DNA from: Dermatophagoides farinae
Taxonomy: Eukaryota; Arthropoda; Arachnida; Sarcoptiformes; Pyroglyphidae
Direction: 5' to 3'
Length of the DNA stretch: 64,000 nt
NCBI RefSeq assembly: GCF_024713945.1
Contig: NC_134684.1
Location: 2,027,001-2,091,000, forward strand
The position numbers were made by a program, and so were the translations under genes. The notes beneath the pieces were generated by a model. It saw nothing but the letters and a program-made list of their open reading frames with translations. It searched no databases and was not told the origin of the DNA. Shown here piece by piece: positions 11,952 to 26,093 of the stretch; positions within the stretch are counted from its first letter, which is position 1; each line of letters opens with the position of its first letter.

Positions 11952-14900
11952 ATGGCTAGAACTTTGGCTTGGGGCACGATACTTCTTGCCTCATTGCTTC
12001 TTATCAATCTGCCTCATTGGGCTCAATCATTTCGACTTGACTGTAACTATATATGATTTATACTTTATTTATTGTTCATTAAGTAATAATTTTTTTTCAT
12101 AACTTATTAGCATATAACCAATTTTCTGATAAATCCATCAACTTTAAAGATGGTGATAAATTCACCTGTGCTCAAAGTTGTTCACTCTTGGAATCCTCTA
12201 AAAGTTTGATTGAATATCAAACTGGAACAACTTATAGCTATCAAGTACAACTATCAACCAAATTGAATGGTCAACAAGGCTCTATTGATTCATACAATCA
12301 AGTTCGAATCGAAGCCATCGCTGAATTGTCTGCATATGGACCATGTGAAATGGTTCTACGGTTACGACAAGTGCAAATCGATGGCATCGAAGATGAACGA
12401 CAAGCAACAGAAATGAAAACTGAATTGGAAAGCCATTCCACACATTTTGCCGTTCAAGGTGGCCAAATCGAAGAGGTCTGCGCTGAACACGATGAATCTG
12501 AATGGACTGTTAACATCAAAAAATCAATCATATCATCGATCCAAATATCAGCCAAAAGTTTGACTGAAAAATCTTCAGTGCTTGAAACCGACATCAACGG
12601 CCAATGTTTAACCGAATACCAACCAATAAATGAATGGCGATACGGTCAAGACAAGACAACTATCGTGCAAATTGTCAAAAGCAAACAATTGTCCAAATGT
12701 AAGTGTTGTTTATTGTCGGTTTTAATTCGGGCTCATCAATTAAATAAATTAAACACATGTTTTAGGTAACAAACGACACCAAATCAACTTGGGTCTTTTC
12801 CCACGATCATACGGCCTTGATCAATTGATTCAATCCTCAATGCCGATCGTGAATGGTACCTATGAATGTCGACAAAAGATTCAGGACGGTATCGTCATCA
12901 GTTCAGATTGTTGTGACAAACAGACTATTTGGCCATTGAAAGTTACAGTCGATTCTGATGTTCGTTGTCGATTAATTGGCGAACAGCCAGTTTTGACCAC
13001 ACCAAAATCATCAAGCCGTTCAATGAAACGCCAAAACTTAGCATGGAACACAGCTTTTTCAAGAGAAAATCTGCTTAAAGGATCATTGCAATCTCGGGAT
13101 ACTGCTTACACTGTAGAGCAAGTAGAACAATTATTGCAACAGATTTGCATGCAAATCCAAGATTCAATTAAAATGCAAGTACCAGAAATGTTTGCCCAGT
13201 TGATTTATGCCAAACAATCATTGAGCGTTGACGATGAACAACGAATTTATGATCAAGTACAAAGTGGCCAAATTTGTCCATCGTCCAAATTGGTGGACAT
13301 ATATTTGGATGCTTCAGCTTTGTCTGGAACACCTGGATCGGTTCAAGTGTTGATTCAAGCTTATGAAAAATATCAACAACAACAAGACCAATTTGAAATT
13401 CTGCCACGATTCTCTTATCTCTTTTCATTGTTAGCTTTCACCAAAACACCAAATGTCGAAGCAGCTCAACGTCTGTTGCAATTTGTACAACAGCAACAAC
13501 AACAAACTCCAGTTTCCCAAGATTTCGAACAAATCATTTTCGGCGTAACCGGATACGTACATAATCTCCGCCATTACACACAACAAGAACAGCAACAAGA
13601 ATATAAAGAACATTCAATCAGTTGGACCGATGTCGAGCAAATTATTGGTCAATTGCAACAACAATTGATCAACCATCTGGAACAATTGATGCCACAAGTT
13701 GGCCAACAATCACAAGTGAACTATACCACTGTTCTCTCGTTGATTCATGGATTAGAAAACATTGGATACGAATTACCAACCAACTATCAGCAACAACAGC
13801 AAATGGTCAAACGCATGATTCAATTGTGTCAACAATATAATGGACAATCTCAAAGTGAATACTATACGCCCATTCGTGTAGCCATCATTCGATCAATCGT
13901 CAATGTGGTTGATGATGAATCAACTCGAAACTATTTGTTTGACATTTTCTTCGACCAACAACAACAGGAACCAAATGTCGTACGAATCGAAGCCTACAAA
14001 ACATTAGTCATGTCAGGTGTGAAAATCTCCGAATTACAAAAGATCCAGCAGTACGTCGATTCTGTCTCCGAAAGCCGTTCTGTCGACTTGGTAAATTATG
14101 TTCGTTCTCATCAAGCCAACCTTCGAACCACTTCGGACATTTATCGCCGTTCGATTTTGCCTTTGGGCGCTCCAAAATTCTCTAAACCAACCAACATGTT
14201 TGGTGTATCGCGAAATTATGAATTCTCATATTTGAACGATGCATACCAGATGGGTGTAACTGCCGAAGCCGATGTTATCTATGATACCAAAAGCCAATCG
14301 AATGTCATCCCACAGATGATCTCTTTCAACCTCACATTACCAATCATGGGTCATGAATTTCAAGCAGTTCAGATTCGTGTCCACCAAAACGGTCTTGAAC
14401 AAGTTTTAGATGGCAAATATCAACAATTGATTGCTGGTCAATCGAACAAACAGTTTGATGCAATCAAATTGATCAGTAAATTGATCGAAGTAGTCTCGCA
14501 AGATGGTGAACGATTATTGCAACAAAATCCTGAATTCAGCCTATTCGTTCAAGTCCAAGTTGACGGCAAAACAGTCGTTTTATGTGACCATAATGAATTG
14601 ATCTCATTGGTCACTGGCCGTGGTGTTTTTGGAGAATTGTTCCGCAAGGTATTTACTGATCAACAATCAAATCTATCAATTGATCGAGCCTACTCGATTG
14701 TTCCGATTGATTTCGTTACATCGATGACCACATCGAGCGGTATGCCAGTCCAAGTGCAAGTGAACAGTACTGTCGTCGTCGGTTTCAAAACTGATATCAA
14801 CTTTAATGTTGGCCGCCAAGATTCTTCAAACGTTGAATTGGCAATCTGGCCATCATTCGCTGGTCAAATGGAAGCACGTGTTCAATACTATGCTGGCCAA

Positions 14901-17900
14901 CAGGTCAAATCGATCCAACATATGGCACGCCTTTATTCTGCACCACATGTTAACTTAGTAGTTAAGGTAGATGGTCAACAAGGCGTTAGCATTAAATCAA
15001 CAATGCCCGAACAGAAATACACAGTGATTCGATATGAAACTGGTTTCTATGTGGATCAACAAATTAGTCGCTCTTCATTGGATACGGAAAAACGTAGCTT
15101 GATCTCGTCAAACGATGGAGTAGACGACCGACATCGATGCACAGAATTCACCAAAAAAATGCTTGGTATGTTGATTCTCATAAAATGATAAAATAATTCA
15201 ATTCTAAATGAACATAATTTAGGTGTGGCTCTTTGCTACGATGTTGACTACGAAACTGATGACCGACAAAGTCAATTTGTAGCCGAAGTTAGTGTTCAGA
15301 AATTTGACGATCAATTGAACAGCTTCGAGCTTCATTTAGAAAATCCTATCCCATTCTTAAAATCAATTTCCGGTATGTCTTCTCGATCGAACAAAGCAAA
15401 ACGATCGGTCAAATTTGTCTTCAACACTCCTGGTTCGCAAATCGACCGTGAAACGGTATTCGAATTGCAATTGCCAACTTTTGACAGAGAATCTGGTTTA
15501 CTGTCGTCTGGTGCACGTCTTAATATCAAAAGTCCTTGGAAACAAATGCTTGCCGAAGCCGTTGTACGTAATCATCAAAGTGAACGATCAGTTAGCGTAC
15601 AATTAAGTCTGGACAAACATCGTTACTTGCAAATGGAAATGGGTTTCGAAATGGTGAAACGTGGCCAAAAGACTGAATATCAAACCAAAATGATTTTGGA
15701 TACACCAATTACCGGACAACCAATCAACTTAGTTGGTGTCTGGTCATACCAACAAGGCCGCAAATCGATTTTCCACGTTTCTCTCGAAGATGTAGAACAA
15801 CAACGAAACTTAATTAAAGGCACCATAGTCAAGACTGGCCGAATCGATCAAGGTGATTTAAAATGCTCAGCCCATTTAATGCTTGATTTGCCAGGTGTAG
15901 CCTGTAAAGCCACCGGTACATTAGAACGTGGTGTAGGAGATCTCAAATTGGATTTTTCTACTGATTACGAAACTGAATCTAGTGGTCGTCAATCTGCTCA
16001 ATTGTCGTTGAAACACCAGAATCTATCTTGGGGCAAAATGATCAAGTTTATCAATCAAGCCCAATGGTCATCTAGTCAGGCACCGAAATACAATGCTCAG
16101 TACAACCACCAATTAACTTATGGATCGAATGAATTTCTTGAACACAATTTGCAATTGAAATGGAATCACGATAAAGAACAAATCCGATTTTTTCAATCTA
16201 TAAAATTGGCAGAACAACGTGGCCAATACGATGGTGAAGTAGAAGCCATTCTTATGGTAAAACCATTGGATATCGACTACCAAATTAAAGCTCAAACAAA
16301 CATGATCGGGTTTGGCATTGAAAATGCAGAAACCAAACGATATGAATTAATTGCCACCGGACATCGACGTGATCAGCCAGAACTGGACAAAGTTCGTGCC
16401 GAATTGTCATACGAACAGCAATCATCGCAGCCATTGAAAATGAGTGTTCGAGCTGCCGTAAAATCCGATGAAATCGATTTCGTCTACAGCGACAACGTGG
16501 AAGAAAAACAACCAAACCATTATCATGGTCGTATGATGATCCAGTTGTCTCCTGAACAAAAATACAGTTCCCGTTATATTTACTCGATCAATAAGAAAAA
16601 TTCTCAATTGACTGAACATCAATTAGATGCCACTTTCAACGATGAAATGACTAAAAAATTGACTGCTCGACATCATGGAATATTGCGTTTGATTCCAAAT
16701 CGATCAATCGATCTTCAATCCAAATGGACCAACGAACAGGACGAAGATCTAATTGACAGTCGAATGAAATGGGAACATGACGGCAAAACTAAATGTCGAT
16801 TTGAACATCACCCCAGTGAAACTCGTTGCGAATTTGATTGGGACCTGTATTCAAGCCCACTGAAAGCTAATCTTGACTTTGAAAACAAACAGTACAAACA
16901 TGCCACAAAGATTGACTTTGATCAAATGAACAAACTGTTCACAATGAACTCGAAAACAAAACACAACGAAAACGACATTTTCTCCGTAAGTTTTGAAATG
17001 ACTATTTTTCATTTTATAACTTATCACAATTTCTAATATCAATATACAGATTGATTCACGAATCTCGCCCAAACATCGATCTCATTTGGCTATCGATTCC
17101 AAAGTATTCAGCAGTGATTGTCACTATGAACCAGAATCGGAATCCGGTAATCGATACAAAAAATCAGCCAAAATTCAATTCCGTTTGCCTCAATCGTGGC
17201 AACACGAATCCCAATCATGGATGGACTGTGATGATGGCCGATATCAATTGCAATCAAAAACCGATTATGATGAAAAGAATGTGTTTGATTTGAATGGTAA
17301 ATACCACCGAAACCAAGCAATAGGTTTAGCAGTGAAAACTAAATCAATTTCTGGAGGCTTGTCTGCTGAAAAAGGCAAACAATACCGATTGCAATTCGAA
17401 AACGACCGTTTCAAACATGATACTCGATTGAATTGTGAACAACCAGATTTGATTGAATTTGAATCTAAAACAACCAATAATGGTCAAAATGTCGCTGCCA
17501 TTCAATATGGCTGCAACCAGGATAAAGTACATGAATTTAAAGTCGATTGTGATCGAGTGGTTAAAGCCAAAGGCCAATGTCAATGGCATTCAAACGAACC
17601 ATTCGCCAATTTCAATGTCGATTGGATGGCCGGTAAATCACCCTTTCATCAAGAGACTCAGATTAACGCTAATCGACGTGAACAATCAGTTCGATTTGAC
17701 AGCAAGACCAAATTATCGGACGAGAAAGTAGCTCAAATCAAAGCGGCAATTGCCAAGAATCCAACAGATCAGCAGCCTTTTGCTTCAGCTTCGTTTGAAT
17801 TACCACAATTCGATGCTCATATTGGTTATGAACAACAGACAAATCGTTTTGATGATCAAGATAAACATCATAAAATTTCGTGTGTTTTTGATGGCAAAGA

Positions 17901-20900
17901 ATGGAACCCAGAATGGCGACACCAAAGTCAAATGAAAATCTTAAAGAAACGATCGATCATAGAATTTGAGAGCGAAACTGAATCTAAAAAAGATAAATCC
18001 AATCATTTGCAAGTAAAAGGACAATACCGCCATTTGGATGAACAACAGCCATCACAATTTAATGTAAAATTGGGAAATATTTTGTCTACTGTAGGACAGA
18101 TCAACCTGTTCAATAACAAGGAAAAATCATTGGATATGCATGGTCACTACTTTAATGGCCGTCGATACGAACACGAATCAAAAGTTAAATACTGGCCAGA
18201 AGAAGGTTCAATGAAATGGGACGGTAAAATCAGCAATGAAATTGGCAGAAAAATCGCTTCAATCGGATCTTTCATGAGCACTGATGCCGGTAAGTAGACA
18301 ATCATCAATACTTATGAATCTTAGCAATTATTTCAATTTCACCTATTTTATAGACAAAACATCTTATTTGCGAGTTGAGTCTGAAGACAAGAAACAAGTG
18401 CCTGAAATCAAAATCGAGTTGAATCGACGATTGAAACGTGCTGCCATCGATTTTGATATGGATCAATATCAACACCAAACCTTGATTCATGACGATCAAT
18501 CTGCTGTCAAAGTGAATACAATCACCACAAAAGATCAGCAAAACGTTTTCAATTTCAACACTGAAATTAACCGATATCCATCGGCCAAATCCCACGTCCA
18601 TGTCAAAGTTGGTCCAAAATACGAAACTGCTATGCACGTCTACCCGAACAAACGATCAGGTGCATTCTCGATGATGACACCAACTCTAAGACATCAAACC
18701 GAATTCGATTTGAATAACCAGGTTGGTGGCCCGGCAAACGTGATTCAATCGACCACTCATTACCACGATGATTTGTTGGCCGATTTGGACGCTCGAATGG
18801 AAGGCCTTCGTGGTGAAAACATCATCAAAGCCAATGTGCCCGGTATGATGCGATTAGATACGACCATGGATGTACCTGGAAAGCGATTCTCATTTGACGC
18901 ACAAGCTGATTCTCGTTACGGTGGCCGTCATGCCATGGGTTCAATCTACTCAAACCATGTTCGACGAAACAGTGCTGGTATTGAAGACCAACAATTCCAT
19001 TTTGATTTTGCCTGGGATGTTGATCGTGATCCTCGATCTCGTGTCCTCGTCGACGTCTCTGCTCAACGTAAACCAGATCAGTCGGTTCAGTTTGTAGCTC
19101 GTGCTGATTATGCTCACAACAAACTCATCTTCGAAACGGAAATGATGCCACGATCTATTTTTGCTCATTCAGCTCGTATGTCGTTGTCATACGTTCCGTA
19201 CGGTAATATCGACTCATTCCAAGTGATTTACACCCACCTGAACCGAATGCCACAAGTCGAATGTAAAGTTGATTTCATGTTCCGTGGGCAATTAAGATAT
19301 TCGGCTCGATTGACAACCCAAGTGACCAATGAACGATTTGTCATTGGATTTCAGACCACTTCACCACAAAACATCGAGGCTCAAGTGAACGTAAACGTAA
19401 TGGGTGTTGCTAATGGACAAGGTCCATACTATTTAAAAGGCAGTTTTCAACGAGCTGTAGAAGAACAGTATGAAGTGGAAGCCACCCTTGAAGAAGATAA
19501 CGATTATCGAATCTATTCCGGCAAAGTAGAATTACGATTACCAAGAATTGAATCACAATCTATTGAATATCGAATTGATTTTCCAGGACGTTACATCTCA
19601 GTACACACTGTCAATCCACAAACTGGTGGTCGATTTGAATTAGAAGCTCAAATACATCCTGATCAAAGCTTGAAAATGTCCGTTAAATCGGATGTGGCCT
19701 ATTTACCTGTGATTGATGGTAAGATGAGTTACGCTGCAAGCGAACCTGAATTCTATGCCAAACTAGATGTCAATCAAGAACGGTTGATTGAAACCCAATA
19801 TAAACTGACCGGTATCGAATCGATAGGTAGCGGGCGATTCCATTTGTTGGCCAAATGGCAATCTGTCTTTACACCATCGTTCGAATTGAGCAGCTCAAGT
19901 GGTATTGAAAAACAAGCCAATGGACAAGAAGAATGGGTCCTCACTGTTGAAGGCAAATACAATGTTGAAAAGATCTTCTATGGTCAATTGAAACGATTGT
20001 CATCACAATCGAACGTCTATGGAAAACAATCGGTCGTTTTCGATATGGAAGGTTGGATTTCACGACCAAACGGTGTCAAACTTATTCGAACAGCTTCGAA
20101 ATTCGCCTTTGACCAGCAAACAGACTCGTTGATCGAATACATGTTGGATATTGAACCAAACCGTGATGAATTGGAAACTATCGAACCGTTTTACGTTATC
20201 ATCAACGGTGTACGAAAAGCCGAAGAATCATATAAATGGATCGGATCCATCAAAATTAGCAAAGGAGAAGAACGTCGTGATTTGATCGATGCAGATGTTG
20301 TCATTGAACAAGGTCATCACTATGGTCAAGATGTTCCAGCTGTTGTTGAATTGTATGGTATTGTCTTCACTGTTCCAGAACGTGTCATGACTACTGTGCG
20401 ATATGTACCAACCTCGACACAAGCTACATTCGAAGTTTCAATCATGGAACAATTAGACATCGCCAATGGATATGGTAAAACTTTGTTTGATGAACAAACG
20501 ATCCAACCTCAATTGCGTAACTTGCGTGTGATACGAAAATATCGAAACCAAGTGGTCGCTACATTGGACGAACAAAAAATTGGTTACGAAGTCATTTCCA
20601 GCAAATTGGCATATCGAAATACCTGGGAACATTCCGTTCGTCTTTATTCTCCACAATCAAATGGTCAATCAGTCCATTATCGAACCAGCTACCATTATTC
20701 ACCTGAAACATTCACTTATGTCTACCGAAGTGAATTAAAATACGGATACCAAAGTGAACAACCAATCTATACTTCAACACAGGTGATCGCTCCAATCCCG
20801 AACAAACCGACCTCATACATGTTCTATTACGATCTTCATTCGCCTGTATTGGGTGGTGATGGCCATGTTTGGGCTCGAGCTTTCTTATTTGGTTCCGAGA

Positions 20901-22654
20901 ACAAATATCAGGGTGTGATTGCTACATTGAAAACCACCCAAAATGACCAAATTACCTTCGAAGCTACATCACGAACAGAAGAAGAACAAGCCAACCAGAT
21001 GGTATACTATGGACAAACAAATAAAGTAACCTACTACAACGTCAGCCTCTATACACAAGATCATCAAATCGATACCGGTGTTGATGGTTACGTTTCTGGT
21101 ACGGGCTTAGAATTGAATTGGCACAATCAAAACCGATACAGTCACCGACAAACTGGTCAATATCGATTCCGATTTCTCGACAATAAGCAATTTGAAGCTG
21201 TAGTTGAACATGATAACCACGGATTTCACTGCAAAGGTCAATTGAGACCTAAACAAAGTGTCTACATTGTCGATGCAGTCGTTGAACAATATCATAAAGT
21301 GATCACCAATGGTCGATATTACTATGGTCAGCAAACGGAGAAACAAGTCAAAGGCCAATACAAAATTCACGTTGAAGCCAAAGATCAATGTATCCGTGCC
21401 GATATCGTCCGTGATTCGACTGATAAATATGAACAACAACAACAAGAATCTCTTGAAGGAAGCTACACTCAACAATTGAGTTTCTGTATGGATGATGATA
21501 AATCAAACATCTTAAACTTAGCTATCGATTCTATCAAAAATGGTCAAAAAACAACCGATTTGAATGTTCGTCTTGACACCCGTGAAGTTGTTAATTCGAT
21601 CATATTGTCATTGAAATGGAACCCGAGATATGAACAAACCTACTACGGACAAATTTTTGAACAATTGCGACACGGCATTTATGACAAAAACGAAGTTGCT
21701 GAAGAAATCAAACATGTTGTGCGAGCTGTACGACGAATTCTTTACGAACAACATGATGGAATTAATCGATACCAAGTTTTGGCTGAACAATTCGTCCGAT
21801 TGGTAGAAGATTTTTTCGGTATGGATGCTGGTGAAGTGCAACAAGTGATGAACGACTTGGTTGTTGTACCAATATTGTCAACAATTGAATCATTCTATCG
21901 ATATGGTTACGAATACGGATATGTGGTTGAACAATGGCAACAGAAAGTGCAGCAATTTGTCCGAAAAGTTGAATACGAATGCTACCAGAGTGATGTTTGT
22001 CGTCAATCAGTGGAAGCTGTGATCGAAGCCTACAAGACTCCCGAACGATTCGTATCGGTTGTTAGCGATTATTTCGTACAAGCTTTACAGCACACCCATC
22101 GTTTCGTTTCAACTAGCTATTCTGGCCGTTTGATTCGTTCACTTATTCCATCGGCTTTTTACGATTATTTACCAGAATTGATTCATCAGATCAACTATTA
22201 TTTTGTACAATCATACACAAAAATTGTTCATGGTAACTATCCATTGGCCGAATTTATTAACAACTTGGAAAATGTTTCACATGAAATGATGGTCGCCACC
22301 CATTGGCGTCAAGTACAATGGCATCAGGTAAAAGAAGCAATCAGTAAAATGATCGAATTAACTGTATCACCATGGCGATATATGAGCACCACTCGTGTTC
22401 TTGTATATGATCCACAACAAGGTCAATTTCAAATTGAACTTTATGGTCCAGCCGTAAAACATCCACGATACTATAAACAAATGATTCAACCAATGTTATC
22501 CCGCCATACAGATGTTTCAAACATGAACAACAACCAATCATGGTACACTGGCTATGGTTCTTATGGAAAAAACTACAACAAAGGTGGTTTCTATTATCCA
22601 GCTGGTGAGCAACAACCATCATCTATCCTCTCAAAAATGTTCGGTCGTGTTTAG
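11952..22654 (+). CDS. Giant apolipophorin-type lipid-transfer protein, exons 1-6
   Basis: Secreted haemolymph lipid carrier of the large lipid-transfer family (apolipophorin II/I, apoB, vitellogenin). Exons 11952-12042, 12111-12698, 12766-15165, 15223-16985, 17050-18289 and 18354-22654 give 3460 residues. A signal peptide (GTILLASLLLINLPHWAQS) opens the protein. The vitellogenin-N/LPD lipid-transfer module follows, with hallmark pieces YQTGTTYSYQVQL, CEMVLRLRQV, SEWTVNIKKSIISSIQ and TDINGQC, then a Gln-rich helical region, open beta-sheet sequence (RRSILPLGAPKFSKPTNMFG) and about 2400 residues of amphipathic beta and alpha repeats. Basic motifs fitting furin-type cleavage are KAKR-S (about residue 1088) and RLKR-A (about residue 2056). 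At 3460 residues it is about twice the length I recall for the dust-mite allergen Der p 14, so I call it a relative. The stop may belong to only one isoform (see the exons at 22886-25030). Confidence 0.92.
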
Positions 22655-22704
22655 AATCAAAAAAAAAATTCTTTTTCAATAAGAATAACAAAAAATTTTA
22701 TTCA

Positions 22705-22799
22705 AATAAATAATTATATATTCCATCTAATTGTTTTAATTTATATTATTATTATATGATTTTGTTAACTATTTATAATTTCACTTGAATGCCAATAAA
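22705..22799 (+). terminator. Two polyadenylation signals after the short apolipophorin end
   Basis: AATAAA occurs at 22705-22710 and at 22794-22799, 51 and 140 bases after the stop at 22654 and before the polypyrimidine acceptor at 22885. They would end a short transcript. If the donor at 22605 is used, both lie inside the intron and are skipped. Confidence 0.6.
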
Positions 22800-22885
22800 A
22801 AAAATGGCGCGTGACGCAATCCCACCTACACACATTCTAATCGATTATTTTTTTTTTTTTTTATTCTAAATGTCAAATTAATTAG

Positions 22886-25030
22886 ATGATGATGATGATT
22901 TTCATCATGGAAGAGTACGACGGCAAATCATGAATGATTCACATATTTCATCATCCGTAAAGTTGAATGCAGCTTGGATTGAATTAATGTTGGCTCATTC
23001 TTCAAATCATAATTCATCCATGCCAATTCATTTGATCACCGAACAAATCGATTTAGATGATTCAAATTTGTCTAATAATCAGCGACAATTACATTTGTTT
23101 GATTTGAGCATATCCGAACAATCGGTAATCAATGTGAGCATGAAAAATGATGAACAACAATTGGACATCGGATTTGTCAGCTTGTAAGTACCAATTAATT
23201 AATGCATATTTCAACATTTCATTCATCGATGTGAAATTATTGATCAGTCATTTGCAAATTGGTTCCGATCTTCGATGGACAGCTCGAAATTCAGACAATA
23301 AAGATGAACCATTAAATTCAATACGTATACTGGGAAATACGTTTACAGTGTATCTACAAGAAAAGATTAATGAATCTAATTTATGGCTAAATCTTACCTG
23401 GACACCTCAGCGTCATCATTTGATCATTGACATTGAATTGGAAAGGCTCGAATCGACAACAACAAACATGACTATAGTGATGCGATCTTTGATTCGTTCT
23501 GAACGAAAAGATTCCTTGATGTATGGACAAGTTTCTATGCTTGAATTAATCGATGATGTTTTTCCTGATGATCCGTTTTTTTCTGCCGATAATCTTACCA
23601 CATTGCTTCATAATGGAATGAATCTTCGGCAATCGTTATGTTACCATTGGTTCATGTATAATCGCATCAATCATAGTGAACCAGAATTACAAGCTTGTCA
23701 TCGAATCCATGATCTTTGTAATCTTATTGGTCATTTTGTGCAACAAAAACAATTGTTTAGAACACCTAATCCATGTTTGTCTTGTCCTATGAGGCAATCT
23801 GTTCCAACCGTTTCATCTACAAATATTCAACGAGTTCGTTTCGGTTCAAGACAGATAGTCGAGAACAATGATCAAGCTCAAGTGATATATTTGCTTGATG
23901 GTACTTGCCATCAGCATGAACAACCCAAATTGACTTTGCGATTTTTTCTACAATTAAAACGGCTTTCTAAAGTTATCGAAAAGCAATTTCGTACTCAACG
24001 AATCAAAACGGAATTCTCGGTATTTAATTCTATTCTCTTAACCGAGTGCAGCTTACTGATTGTTTTTTTTTTTGACTTAATTATATAGCTAGTAACGGCA
24101 AATCGAGATTTTCATTATGAACAAAGCTGGGTACAAACAGAACCACAACTGAAATTTGATCATTTGGTCAAATTCCGATATCGCAATCTCAAACCAATAC
24201 GCTTGTCTAATGGCTCATTCATATGGAATGAGACAATGTTTCGTCAATCATTATGGCCCGTTGATGGCAGACATTCGCTCGATTTTCTTTATCAATTTGC
24301 TTACTCACCAAGACGAACATCTCGACATTTCATCATGATAGATTGTAGCCATCTAGTAAATGTAACTGGCATGGAAAATGGAATAAGACATAATACATGT
24401 CAGGAAAATGATGTCGATTTCAATACGGCTCGCAACATACTACTACAATCGGCGAATTATTTTCATGTTATCACCGGAATTGGTTTGACTCAGCGACCAT
24501 TCAGTTCTCCAAAGATGCGTCGTATAATTGGAATGGATTGGAATCAGGTTATGTTTGAGCAACAAGTTGCTGCCATATCCAAAACGAATGCAAGTTTGAA
24601 CCAAAATCTGAATTCCAGTCAGGTCACTGTAGCTAGATGGTTACGGCAACACATAACGCCTAATCGTGATCTATGTCATGTGCTAGCATTGGAGACCAAT
24701 GGATCAGTGTTTAACCATCGAGCTTTAAAACAGGCCAATCGTCAAACATTTGTTCAACGTTTGTTAGCAAACCATCAAACCAAATTATGTCAACGATGTG
24801 ATTGTACATTAGCAAAAGATTATCTGCTTGCCCAACAGGAATGTTTCCTATGCCAATCACGATTACATACAGTTATGAATCGTTGGAATAACCGAGAAGC
24901 GGGAAATTTGAATGTAGATAATCTGTTGGATGGTCCACAAGAATGGACCGATGAAGATGAACAGCAATTTATGGAGAGCGAAAGTCACTCGTATGATAAT
25001 GATCAGGAATCTGATGATTTAAATTTATGA
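22886..25030 (+). CDS. Probable C-terminal exons 7-9 of the apolipophorin (VWA-like)
   Basis: Three exons, 22886-23183, 23248-24019 and 24089-25030. No signal peptide or convincing start: the frame is open back through ATG 22930 to an acceptor at 22885 preceded by a long T tract. The donor CTG-GTGAGC at 22605, 50 bases before the apolipophorin stop, joins it in matching phase 1; the whole would then be 4114 residues. Sequence includes a cysteine block (ACHRIHDLC, LSCPMRQ) and then a degenerate von Willebrand A-like pattern: VIYLLDGTC, helix LRFFLQLKRLSKVIEKQF, KTEFSLVTANRDF across the exon 8/9 junction, RHFIMIDCSH, and ILLQSANYFHVITGIGL. As I recall, insect apolipophorins end in a comparable segment. 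It finishes with a CxxC-rich piece (LCQRCDC, CFLCQ) and an acidic tail. The alternative is a separate gene starting at 22930. Confidence 0.7.
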
Positions 25031-26093
25031 AAATGAAATGAACTATAAAATCAATCAAGAATGATGTTCGTAATGAAATGAAAATCCATTTAAAATTTCA
25101 ATCACTATATTTCACACTACGCATGTCTCTATTGTGGTATTTTTATGACGTAGTTGTAAGCCACACAATGCATGCATGTGGCTAATGTAAGGTTATATGC
25201 TACTTGATTATAGAAAAACATACCACTACTACTATCCATAAACCTGAGTCAAACACAATGCATTTGAAATTAATGAATGAATGAATGAATTATAGACAAT
25301 TTGAGTACGTCGTTAATGAACGACAATCGAGTCTTAACGATTCCCTCTCTTTTTTTTTTGTTTGCGGCTTTTCTTTGGTTGTGCTCAAGAGAGTTTGAAG
25401 ATTCTGTTTCATTGTTTGTTTCCATGTGTATAGGTATGTGTTTGTCAATACAAATATATATTCCATCGCTACTAAATTTGTTATGACAATTCTTTTAGTA
25501 CGGCTGTGTGTGTGTGTGTTTTAATGTCTTCGATATTATGAATTATCATATATATTAATATAAAAAATGTTATATAATTATTTCAACTAATTTTGTGCAT
25601 ATTTCTTTCAACAATTCAATGTTATGAATTAATTCTGGTGTTGACAAAATAATCATGAAGACTATTGTCATCGGCTATTTAATCGAGTATCATGACCATA
25701 TTATTGGACATTGTCACAGTAACAAGCCACAAACAGTTATTTAAAGCTATTTTTCACTATTTACAATCAATGAATTTATTTGGAACCGGCATAAGGCTCC
25801 TTTCTTATTTTTTTTCTGGGCTATATACTGTACTTGATGTCATGGGCACCTGTGTCAGCTGCTCGATTGTTGCTGCTACTAATAACCAACTGGTCTATAT
25901 AGAGATAAATTAATAGCATCCAGCTAGAGCCAACGTAATTCTTTATATTGATTATGCATTTGTTTGTTTTGTTTCTCGTGTTTGTTATTGTCCATCTGTT
26001 TACCTTGTACTGAGTCGAACCATGTTCATCAAATAGATATTGGTGGATTGATTTCTATGATTATTATATGTTTGAATGCAATAGTGGGCAATC
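25031..26093. other. Intergenic, no gene seen
   Basis: About 1 kb, AT-rich, with a TGAATGAATGAATGAAT run at 25272-25290 and a TG run at 25504-25520. A short palindrome, AGCCACA with TGTGGCT, surrounds GCATGCAT near 25158-25183. The right end probably carries the leader of the next gene; an AG at about 26080 could be the acceptor of a non-coding first exon. Confidence 0.45.

Noticed and set aside
11952-22654. Identity with the dust-mite allergen Der p 14 / Der f 14
   Set aside because: The protein family is right, but the 3460-4114-residue product is about twice the length I recall for group 14, and I cannot align the sequences here. Called only a relative.
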